This document shows positions 1 to 7,707 of a DNA stretch of 37,466 nucleotides, in pieces; position 1 is the stretch's first letter, and each line of letters opens with the position of its first letter. The notes under the pieces are model-generated. The model ran no database searches. It saw only the letters and a list, made by a program, of their open reading frames with translations, and had not been told where the DNA came from. The DNA is from Deltaproteobacteria bacterium (GTDB taxonomy: Bacteria; Desulfobacterota; Desulfobulbia; Desulfobulbales; VMSU01). The stretch covers positions 1-37,466 of the forward strand of contig JAJYJA010000001.1 of the NCBI GenBank assembly GCA_021789795.1, written 5' to 3'. Position numbers and translations under genes: made by a program.

Positions 1-36
1 AGATGCCAATTCTGCGGCACTAAGCTGGATAGTTGC
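1..36 (+). mobile_element. Partial right-end tail resembling the long-form MITE (left part outside window)
   Basis: This stretch closely matches the 46-50 bp tail of the longer MITE copies at 18644-18693 and 20423-20468. They share TGCCAAT, TGCGGCACT and GCTGGATAGTT. Its end reads GTTGC instead of GTTAC, so it is a diverged or false end. The same bases are open in frame 1 up to the TAG at 70-72. They read as a cysteine-rich C-terminus with CQFCGT followed by CERC, like a small zinc ribbon. I cannot tell whether this is the 3' end of a real gene cut by the window or a repeat relic. Confidence 0.45.
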
Positions 37-58
37 GAAAGATGTAAAGAAAATTCCG

Positions 59-130
59 CATCAGGCCGATAGAGTGGAAAAGCGGGCCTTCCCGTGATGA
101 TCTCCGCCATCGGGCCGGGCTGGCCTGATG
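59..130. repeat. 9-bp inverted repeat enclosing a small hairpin
   Basis: CATCAGGCC at 59-67 and GGCCTGATG at 122-130 are exact inverted copies. A short CGGG-CCTT-CCCG hairpin lies inside at 83-94. The structure overlaps the stop of the reading frame ending at 72 and fills the leader before the gene starting at 164. It could be a transcript-end structure or a leader element. No T-tract follows the outer arm. Confidence 0.35.
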
Positions 131-163
131 ACTACCTACTTGACTATCCCCGCACCTTGAGCC

Positions 164-883
164 ATGAATAAGACTCAGACCTCAGCGCCCCACTGGCGGC
201 GACGCCTCCTTCCCCGCGAGCCCCGCCCGGCCCGGGCCCGGGCCGCCATCTGTGGCCTGGCTTGCTTTACCGTCCTCTACTGCTCCGCCGCCGGACGGGG
301 CGAGCCCCAGGCGCCCGCCGCCTCACTCCAGACGTCCCAGGCAGCCCTCGCCGACCGGAGTGAGGCGGCGCGCCTTGAGGCCGTCATCCGGCAGATGGCC
401 GGGGCCCTCTTCGCCCATCTGGGCGACGACGCCGACCCCAGCCAGGGCGACCTGGCCGGCGGCATCGTGGTCAGCAGCTTCGTGGATCTAAGGCAGTTGA
501 CCCGCACCTCCTCCTTTGGCCGTTATCTGGCGGAGCAGCTCATGGGCGAGTTCCAGCAGCGGGGCTACCGGGTGGTGGAGATCAGGAAGAGCAAGGACAT
601 CTTGATTCAGGAACGGCGGGGCGAGTACGGGCTGTCCCGGAATCCCGGGGAGATCACGCCCGAGGTCGCGGCCCAGGCCCTGGTCACCGGCACCTACACC
701 GTGACCGAGGACAGCATCCTGGTCAACGCCAAGGTCTTGGACAACCGGAGCGCGGTGCTGCTCTCCAGCGCCACCATGGTCTTCCCGCGCACCAAACTGG
801 CCAATCTGCTCCTGGCCGACAGCGCCTCCGCCCGTCCGCCCAGGACGCGCCCGGAGATGACCACCATGAAACGCCTCGAATGA
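164..883 (+). CDS. FlgO-domain exported protein, copy 1
   Basis: The 239-residue protein has a long arginine-rich N-terminus and a hydrophobic stretch at about residues 27-43, so it is probably exported or anchored. Cys40 follows Leu-Tyr, which is not a good lipobox. Residues of about 72-218 look like a FlgO domain: the blocks IVVSSFVDL, FGRYLAEQLMGEF, RGYRVVEIR and GTYTV, then a final beta strand, follow the family order. In Vibrio, FlgO is an outer-membrane factor needed for stable flagellar assembly, but many FlgO-domain proteins elsewhere have unknown roles. The stop overlaps the next start as ATGA, so the two are probably translationally coupled. The family call comes from motif recall only. 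Confidence 0.7.
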   Translation: MNKTQTSAPHWRRRLLPREPRPARARAAICGLACFTVLYCSAAGRGEPQAPAASLQTSQAALADRSEAARLEAVIRQMAGALFAHLGDDADPSQGDLAGGIVVSSFVDLRQLTRTSSFGRYLAEQLMGEFQQRGYRVVEIRKSKDILIQERRGEYGLSRNPGEITPEVAAQALVTGTYTVTEDSILVNAKVLDNRSAVLLSSATMVFPRTKLANLLLADSASARPPRTRPEMTTMKRLE

Positions 884-1593
884 GGCCAAAGACCGTTAGG
901 GCCGACATGAAGCTCAGATCAACTCCCGCCTCGCCCTGCCCGCCGCCCCGCCGCCGAGTGACGCTGCTCGTCGGCCTGCCGTTGGCGGTGGCCTGCCTCC
1001 TCCCCCCTCACTCCTGGGCCGGCCAGGGCCCGGAACCGCCCGCCGGCCCGGCCGCCGAAGCTACAAGGCCCGCCCCCACGCCCCTGGCTCTCGACCTGGG
1101 CCGCATGTCGCGGGAGGTGGCGGGCAAGGTCTTCTACCAGCTCAAGGCCGACGGCCATGAGGACTCCCGCGCCCGGCTGGCGGTGGTCTGCGCGGTGCCG
1201 CTCTCCGACCTCAAGCGGGAGACCGAATTCGGGCGGATGGTGGCCGAATACTACCTGACCGACCTCGCGGACCGAGGCCTCAAGGTGCGGGAGCTGCGCC
1301 TGGGAAAAGACATCAACATCCTGCCCCAGGCCGGGGAATTCATCCTCTCCCAGAACCTGGGCGAGCTGGCGACCGATGCCCCGGCACTCGACTACGTGGT
1401 GGTCTCGACCTTCACCAACACCCGCAACACCCTCATCCTCCAGGGCCGGCTGGTCTCCCTGCAAGACGGCCTGGTCAGCAGCTCCTGGCGCTACACCTTC
1501 CCTCTCACCCGGGATCTGACCACCCTCCTTACCGACCAGCCCCGGCCCTGCACCATCGCGGTCAAGGGGTTCGCTGGCGGGCAACAGAATTAG
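880..1593 (+). CDS. FlgO-domain exported protein, copy 2
   Basis: This is a paralogue of the preceding gene, sharing the FlgO layout: AVPLSDL, FGRMVAEYYL, RGLKVRELRLGKDI, then GEFILSQNLGEL and a final strand block. The frame opens at ATG 880, overlapping the upstream stop. ATG 907 gives a cleaner signal peptide, with a basic start followed by the core TLLVGLPLAVACLL, and may be the true start. Mature residues before the domain are rich in Pro and Ala. Two FlgO copies in tandem suggest a hetero-oligomeric envelope structure. That is inference, because no flagellar structural gene lies nearby. Confidence 0.65.
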   Translation: MRPKTVRADMKLRSTPASPCPPPRRRVTLLVGLPLAVACLLPPHSWAGQGPEPPAGPAAEATRPAPTPLALDLGRMSREVAGKVFYQLKADGHEDSRARLAVVCAVPLSDLKRETEFGRMVAEYYLTDLADRGLKVRELRLGKDINILPQAGEFILSQNLGELATDAPALDYVVVSTFTNTRNTLILQGRLVSLQDGLVSSSWRYTFPLTRDLTTLLTDQPRPCTIAVKGFAGGQQN

Positions 1594-1606
1594 GCGCGGA
1601 GGCGAG

Positions 1607-2113
1607 ATGACCAGGCAACTCTGGCGGCTCTTCCTGCCCCTGGCGCTGACCGCGCTCGGGACGTTTATCGCCGTCTCCGCCGTCCGGGCCACGGAAACCG
1701 CCGTCCCCGCCGAGGCACCCACCACCGTCACCTATCAGACCCCCGCCGATCTGGCGGAGCTGGTCAACACCGTCTGCGACGGGGCCAGGTCACGGTTCCA
1801 CGGCTTTTTTGGCCCCCAGGTGATCTGGGTTAAGCCCTTCCTCACCCTGGGACAGAAGCAGGGAAACCGGCCCACGGAGCTGGGGGCCACCCTGGCCGAC
1901 CAGATGACCGCGGTCATCAACAACGACACCCTGAGCACCAGGGGCAAGGCGAGCGGCTCGGTGACCCAGGGCCTGACCGGGGTGCTCCAGGAGCTAGACG
2001 GCTACCTGCGGATTAACATCAGCGGGGTGAACGCGGCCGGCGAGCGGGCCTCCTACGTGGTCAACGTCGAGATGTCGGAGCCCATCTACCGGGCCCTGCA
2101 CACCTATCCCTGA
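1607..2113 (+). CDS. Small exported protein of the FlgO-like cluster
   Basis: A 168-residue protein with a clear signal peptide: a basic start, hydrophobic residues 5-27 and a likely cleavage after AVRA. GGAGG-like bases precede the ATG. The mature part has a block with FGPQVIWVKPF and LGATLADQMT, which echoes the strand-helix pattern of FlgO proteins but lacks the RGYRVVE-type centre. It may be a shortened relative or an unrelated partner. It sits 13 bp after the second FlgO gene and 5 bp before the EIDALL-motif membrane protein, so all four are probably one transcript. I do not recognise a named family. Confidence 0.6.
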   Translation: MTRQLWRLFLPLALTALGTFIAVSAVRATETAVPAEAPTTVTYQTPADLAELVNTVCDGARSRFHGFFGPQVIWVKPFLTLGQKQGNRPTELGATLADQMTAVINNDTLSTRGKASGSVTQGLTGVLQELDGYLRINISGVNAAGERASYVVNVEMSEPIYRALHTYP

Positions 2114-2118
2114 TTGCC

Positions 2119-3972
2119 ATGCCGGAAGAAAAGGACGACTGGCTAGACGACCTGGAAGACGCCATCGCCGCCTCGCCCGAGAGCGGCCCGGCCCAGTCCG
2201 ACCTCAGTTCCCTGTTGATCGAGGATGAGGCCCAGACGCCCGCCCCCTCGCCGGGAGAGGAAGCTCAGACGGAAACGGATGAGCTTGATCAATCGGCGAT
2301 CGACGCCCTGCTCTCCGGGGGCGACGGGGCGGCGGCCGAGGCCGGGGAGCTTTCGCAGTCGGATCTCGACACCCTCCTGGTCAGCCCCCAGACGCCCGCC
2401 CCGGCCAAGGAGACCGCCGACCCAGATCAGGACGAGATCGACAAGCTGTTCTCCGAGGCCGACAGCCTCGACGCCGCCACCGAGGTACCCTTCCCGGAGT
2501 CGGAGACCGACTTCAAGGACCTCTTCGACGGTCAGGAACCGGCAGCCCCGTCCCCCACCCCGGCCCCGCCTCTCGACTTCGACAGCGACGAATTCAAGCT
2601 CGACACGGAGATCCCCGACATCCCGGACAGCATCGGCCTCGCCTCCCCGCCTGCGGAGCCGCCCCCCCCGGCGGACGAGGCCACCGCCGTCGCCGAACCG
2701 CCACCCGAGGCCGCCGCCCCCTCCCCAGCCGGAGAGGAGGCTCCGCCCGCCCTCGCCCCGTCCGCCGTCGCTGGACTCGGGGCCGGGCTCGCCCTGCTGC
2801 TCGCCAAGCGCCGGCTGCTCCTGGGGGCCGGGCTGCTGGCCCTGCTGCTCTTAATCGGCGGCGGGCTCTTTTTCGCCCGCCACCGGCGGACAGCCCCGGT
2901 TCCGCCCGCCGTGCAGGAGGAGACGGCGCCCGTCCCGGCGGCCCCGGAACCCGCCCGGCCGCCGGGGCCGCCCCCCCCGGCAGCGGCCCCGGCGCCAGGC
3001 GTCACCGCCATCCCGCCCCCGGCGGCCCCCGCCCCCCCGGTGGTCGCCGATCTCGATCTCACCCTGCCGGCGGACAGTCAAGAGCTGGTAATCACCCTGC
3101 ACGCCTCCGACCCGGACAACCGGGAGCTAAGCTACGACTTCGTGTCCATGCCCCAGCACGGCCAACTCTCCGGGCAGGCCCCCAACCTGATCTACACCCC
3201 CCAGCCCGGTTTCAGCGGCCAGGACAGCTTTTCGGTCAAGGCCGGAAACGGCGCCAGCGAGAGCGCCCCAGCCACCGTCCGCATCACTAGGCTGGCCCCG
3301 ACCAAGGCGGCCCCGCCGGAGACGAAGGCCGAGGCCAAGGAGGAGACGATAAGGGCCCAGGACGCCAGCTACACCGTCACCGGCGGCCAGGGCCGGAGGA
3401 TCGACTGGCGGCGGCTCTGGCGGGCGGCCAACCGGTCGTCAGAGACTTACCAGGCCCGGGTGGACATCCTGACCCCGCCCCGGCACGGCGACGTGCGGCT
3501 CAAGGGCGAGGCGGCGATCTATCGGCCCGCCTCAGGCTTTGCGGGCGCCGACACCCTCCGCTACCGCTTCCGTTTAGGCTCCCGGATGTCGGCGCCCGCC
3601 ACCCTGACCATGCGGGTGATCCAGCCCCGCCCCCCTAAGCCCCCGTTGATCCACCTGCAAGCCCTGGCCCCGGAGTACCAGACCGGCGACACCGTAAGCC
3701 TAAATGCCAGCCAAACCCTAGCCGGCAGCCGCCCCCCCGGCCTGATCTTCACCTGGGAGCAGCAGTCCGGGCCGCCGGTGCGGCTGCGGGCCCTAGACGA
3801 GTCCGAGTCGCGGGTGGACTTCGTGGCCCCGGCCTTCTTCAGCAACGAGGATGACCCGCGTCTGACCTTCCTCCTGACCGTGACCGCCCCCAACGGGCAG
3901 AGCGCCTCCCGGGAGGTCGTGGTCAGGGTCAAGTCCCGCCGTCACTCCGCCCTCTGGGGCCAAGGCCACTGA
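2119..3972 (+). CDS. Single-pass membrane protein with repeated EIDALL (FliM-like) motifs and Ig/PKD-like domains
   Basis: A 617-residue protein. The acidic, proline-rich N-terminal part has four spaced copies of a motif like the CheY-binding N-terminus of FliM (LSQAEIDALL in E. coli): QSDLSSLL at about 26-33, LDQSAIDALL 56-65, LSQSDLDTLL 78-87 and DQDEIDKLF 103-111. FKDLF at 132-136 may be a fifth. A Lys-Arg-Arg triplet at 230-232 precedes a membrane helix at about 233-252, followed by RHRR. A Pro/Ala linker leads to two cadherin/tandem-95-like domains (about 310-390 and 405-502) and a PKD/REJ-like domain (about 506-605) with TWEQQSGPPV. The motif part is predicted to be cytoplasmic and the Ig part periplasmic. 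It follows the FlgO-like genes closely. The function is not known to me. Confidence 0.7.
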   Translation: MPEEKDDWLDDLEDAIAASPESGPAQSDLSSLLIEDEAQTPAPSPGEEAQTETDELDQSAIDALLSGGDGAAAEAGELSQSDLDTLLVSPQTPAPAKETADPDQDEIDKLFSEADSLDAATEVPFPESETDFKDLFDGQEPAAPSPTPAPPLDFDSDEFKLDTEIPDIPDSIGLASPPAEPPPPADEATAVAEPPPEAAAPSPAGEEAPPALAPSAVAGLGAGLALLLAKRRLLLGAGLLALLLLIGGGLFFARHRRTAPVPPAVQEETAPVPAAPEPARPPGPPPPAAAPAPGVTAIPPPAAPAPPVVADLDLTLPADSQELVITLHASDPDNRELSYDFVSMPQHGQLSGQAPNLIYTPQPGFSGQDSFSVKAGNGASESAPATVRITRLAPTKAAPPETKAEAKEETIRAQDASYTVTGGQGRRIDWRRLWRAANRSSETYQARVDILTPPRHGDVRLKGEAAIYRPASGFAGADTLRYRFRLGSRMSAPATLTMRVIQPRPPKPPLIHLQALAPEYQTGDTVSLNASQTLAGSRPPGLIFTWEQQSGPPVRLRALDESESRVDFVAPAFFSNEDDPRLTFLLTVTAPNGQSASREVVVRVKSRRHSALWGQGH

Positions 3973-4012
3973 ATCCGGCGCCCGGCGTTGCCCCCTCCCG
4001 CCAGACCCCCGA

Positions 4013-4681
<669 letters not shown>

Positions 4682-4894
4682 GGAATTTCCTCCGTTGGTA
4701 AGCAGAGCGTGGGTCAGGGAACAGGTAGATCGGCCTGTTTGAGACGCCGTCAGCCTTGCCCTATACCAGATTCCCGGCCAATGCGCTTGTCGCTTTTGCG
4801 GTTGCCCGCCGCCCGCCCTCCTACCAAGTGGCAGTTACTCCCAAAAACGTCCGCCTCCCGGCAGGGGACGCGGGTTAGCGGGCGGCGAAAAAAT

Positions 4895-4924
4895 TTGACA
4901 GCCGCGTTTTTTTCTGCGTATCCT
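4895..4924 (+). promoter_or_regulatory. Sigma70-type promoter before the small exported protein gene
   Basis: A perfect TTGACA lies at 4895-4900 and TATCCT at 4919-4924, with an 18-bp spacer rich in T. It is about 95 bp upstream of the ATG at 5020. The rest of the 338-bp divergent gap (4682-5019) shows no further gene. It must also hold the rpe promoter, for which I see only a weak candidate. Confidence 0.55.
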
Positions 4925-5019
4925 TATAGGTATTCGCCCCAGGCCGTCCTAACCTGGGATCTGCCACGCCATCCCTGGACGTCGCCGGCTGGACAAACCA
5001 CTTTTACAGGAGAATATTT

Positions 5020-5346
5020 ATGAAAATCAAGGCGTTACTGTTGGCAGTACTGGCAATTTTCCTGTTCGCCTCCACCCAGGCCTCGGCCGAGACCCAGTGG
5101 CAGAAGACCCACCCGCGCCGGGTGCAGGTCAACCAGCGGCTAAAGAAGCAGAACCGACGCCTCCACCAGGAGGTGAAGGAAGGCGACCTGAGCAAGAAAA
5201 AGGCCGCCCGTCTGCACCGCAAGGATAAAGGTATCCGTCGGGAGGAGCGCGCCATGGCGCACAATAACGGCGGCCACCTCACCAAGCAGGAACAGGGGAT
5301 CATCAACCGCCAGGAAAACCGGGTCAGCCACCAGATCGGTCAGTAA
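5020..5346 (+). CDS. Small exported basic, helix-rich protein
   Basis: A 108-residue protein with a textbook signal peptide (MKIKALLLAVLAIFLF, cleavage after ASA near residue 23) and a strong ribosome site AGGAG. The mature part is very basic and polar, with repeated RRLHQEVKEGDLS, ARLHRKDKGIRREERAMA and GGHLTKQEQGIINRQEN blocks, probably two helical hairpins. I recall similar small periplasmic proteins as widespread hypotheticals in Proteobacteria, with no proven role. The chemoreceptor gene begins 36 bp downstream and may be cotranscribed. Its nucleic-acid-like charge does not by itself imply DNA binding, because the protein is exported. Confidence 0.75.
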   Translation: MKIKALLLAVLAIFLFASTQASAETQWQKTHPRRVQVNQRLKKQNRRLHQEVKEGDLSKKKAARLHRKDKGIRREERAMAHNNGGHLTKQEQGIINRQENRVSHQIGQ

Positions 5347-5382
5347 GCAACGCCCGGCCAACTTTACCAGAGGTAACGCTCC

Positions 5383-7614
5383 ATGAAGAAGATGAAGCTA
5401 AGCGCCAAAATCACCGGCGGTTTCGGGATCGTCATCCTGCTGATGATCGGGGTGATCGGGGTCTATCAGTTCTCCTCCCTGCGCACCACCAGCGGCTTTG
5501 AAGACCTGCTGGGCGACGACATCTTAATCGAAAACCACGCCCTGCAGGCGGATGTCGAGCTGGAGGCGGCCTTAAACGCCCAGACCGAGTTTTTGGCCAG
5601 CAAGGGGCAGCAGGCGGTGGCGGCGCACCAAAAGGCGGTGGCCGGGTTTACCAAGCATATCCAGGCCCTCAAGGCGGTGGAGGACAAGAACAACCCCAAG
5701 CAGGCCAAGGTGGCCGCCGAGCTCCTGGCCGGGATGGGCGAGTACGACGCCCTGTTCGGCAAGATGACGCAGGCGGTGGCCGCCATCGGGGCCAACGATA
5801 ACGAGGGCGACCAGGGCCGCTTCCGCAAGGCGATCCACGACCTGGAGGACGACCTGAAGGAGCACGACCAGGGTGATCTGGCCACCGCCCTGGCCAGGAT
5901 GCGCCACGCCGAGAAGGACTTCATCCTCTCCGGCGGCGAGGCCAAGGGGGCGGCCTTCAAGACCGCGCTCGCCAACTACACCGCCACCCTGAACGCCTCC
6001 ACCTGCGAGGCGGAGGCCAAGGCGGCCCAGCAGAAGGCGCTCGCCGACTACCAGGCGGCGGCGGACAAGCTTATGGCCGGCGGGGCCGGGGATCGCGAGG
6101 CGGCGACCAAGGCCCTGGCCGCCTCGGGCGAGGCCATGGACACCGCCCTCAACTCGGTAAACGTCCCCGACATCCGCACCCGGCTGCTCTCCATCCGCCG
6201 GCACGAGAAGAACTTCATGCTCCGAGGCGAGGACACCTACCTCAAGCAGACCCACGCCGCCATCGCCAAATTCAAGGAGACGGTGGAGAAGTCGGGCATC
6301 ATGCAGAAGCACATGGGCCCGCTGCTCGCCGAGCTAGCCGCCTACCAGCAGGGCTTTGACGACATGAGCGCCAAGATGACCGCCCTGGCCCAGGACCAGG
6401 CGGCGGCGGCCAAGCTGGTCAAGGGGCGTATCGACCCGGCGATTAAGGAGATCGTCAACGAGAGCCGCACCACCGGCGACGCCACCTCGGCCAGCATCGT
6501 CGCGTTGGCCCAGCGTTTGTCCGGCATCGCCATCGCGGCCAGCCTGATCATCATCGTCTTCGCCATCGGCCTGGCCCTGGCCCTGGCCCGTTCCATCTGC
6601 GGGCCCATCGACCGGGCGGTCAAGGGGATCATCGCCGGCGCCGAGCAGGTCTCCGCCGCCTCGAACCAGGTCTCGGCCTCCAGCATCACCCTGGCCGAGG
6701 GCGCCACCGAGCAGGCGGCCTCGCTGGAGGAGACCAGCGCCTCGATGGAGGAGATGTCCTCCATGACCCGCCAGAACTCGGAGAACGCCGCCCAGGCCGA
6801 CGGCCTGATGCGCGAGTCCCTGGCCGTGATCCAGCAGGCCGACAGCGCCATGCAGGAGATGGGCCGCTCGATGACCGAGATCGCCCAGGCCAGCGCCGAG
6901 ACCTCGAAGATCATCAAGACCATCGACGAAATCGCCTTCCAGACCAACCTCCTGGCCCTAAACGCGGCGGTCGAGGCGGCCCGGGCCGGGGAGGCGGGGG
7001 CCGGGTTTGCGGTGGTGGCCGAGGAGGTGCGGAATCTGGCCATGCGCTCCACCGAGGCGGCCAAGAACACCGCGAGCCTCATCGAGGGCACGGTGGCCAA
7101 GGTGACCAGCGGCAAGACCATCGTCGAGCAGGCCACCTCCGCCTTCCACGGGGTGGCGGAGAGCAGCTCCAAGGTGGCGGGCCTGATCGGCGAGATCGCC
7201 ACCGCCTCCAAGGAGCAGGCCCAGGGATTTGCCCAGATCAGCCAGGCCATCACCCAGATGGACGCGGTGACCCAGCAGAACTCGGCCACCGCCGAGGAGT
7301 CGGCGGCGGCCGCCGCCGAGCTGAACACCCAGGCCAGCGCCATGATGGGCACGGTGCGCGAGATCCAGGTGCTGGTCAACGGCGGCGAGGAGCTAAAGAG
7401 GCCGCCCGCCCCGCCCACGCTGGCGGCGGGCCGCAAGGCCAGGCCCGAGGTCGCCGAACACCGGCGGGCGGGCCAGGCCAAGACCGCCCTGCCCCCGCCC
7501 GCCGCCAAGCGTCCGGCGGGCCCGGCCCCCAAGCCGGCCAAGAAGCCGGGGGCCGGGCCCTCGCCCGAGGAGATCATCCCCATGGACGACGAGCACAACT
7601 TCGAGGACTTCTGA
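5383..7614 (+). CDS. Methyl-accepting chemotaxis protein with HBM-like sensor domain
   Basis: A 743-residue chemoreceptor. Membrane helices are at about 11-29 and 380-404, enclosing a long all-helical periplasmic sensor. The sensor carries two motifs typical of HBM (helical bimodular) domains: RHAEKDFILSGGE near 173-186 and RRHEKNFMLRGED near 271-283. HBM receptors such as McpS sense organic acids; the ligand here is unknown. The region after the second helix is a shortened HAMP-like segment, then coiled coil. The signalling tip EIAFQTNLLALNAAVEAARA starts near residue 516. A Pro/Ala-rich tether leads to a terminal NFEDF, which fits the CheR/CheB-docking pentapeptide pattern. No che genes lie nearby. 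Confidence 0.94.
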   Translation: MKKMKLSAKITGGFGIVILLMIGVIGVYQFSSLRTTSGFEDLLGDDILIENHALQADVELEAALNAQTEFLASKGQQAVAAHQKAVAGFTKHIQALKAVEDKNNPKQAKVAAELLAGMGEYDALFGKMTQAVAAIGANDNEGDQGRFRKAIHDLEDDLKEHDQGDLATALARMRHAEKDFILSGGEAKGAAFKTALANYTATLNASTCEAEAKAAQQKALADYQAAADKLMAGGAGDREAATKALAASGEAMDTALNSVNVPDIRTRLLSIRRHEKNFMLRGEDTYLKQTHAAIAKFKETVEKSGIMQKHMGPLLAELAAYQQGFDDMSAKMTALAQDQAAAAKLVKGRIDPAIKEIVNESRTTGDATSASIVALAQRLSGIAIAASLIIIVFAIGLALALARSICGPIDRAVKGIIAGAEQVSAASNQVSASSITLAEGATEQAASLEETSASMEEMSSMTRQNSENAAQADGLMRESLAVIQQADSAMQEMGRSMTEIAQASAETSKIIKTIDEIAFQTNLLALNAAVEAARAGEAGAGFAVVAEEVRNLAMRSTEAAKNTASLIEGTVAKVTSGKTIVEQATSAFHGVAESSSKVAGLIGEIATASKEQAQGFAQISQAITQMDAVTQQNSATAEESAAAAAELNTQASAMMGTVREIQVLVNGGEELKRPPAPPTLAAGRKARPEVAEHRRAGQAKTALPPPAAKRPAGPAPKPAKKPGAGPSPEEIIPMDDEHNFEDF

Positions 7615-7650
7615 TTCGCTTGCAAGCCTGACGGACATGGGTTAGGGTAA

Positions 7651-7675
7651 AGGGCCGCCCGCTTGGCGCGGCCCT
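7651..7675 (+). terminator. GC-rich hairpin between the chemoreceptor gene and glyS
   Basis: AGGGCCGC at 7651-7658 pairs perfectly with GCGGCCCT at 7668-7675 across a 9-base loop. No run of T follows, so it may be an inefficient terminator or an RNA-stabilising hairpin. Confidence 0.35.
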
Positions 7676-7707
7676 ACTCCCTAATCTAAAAACGCCCGAG
7701 GACAGGC

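Noticed and set aside
140..145. TTGACT as a promoter for the first FlgO-like gene
   Set aside because: It is only 18 bases before the ATG, leaving no room for a -10 and a leader.
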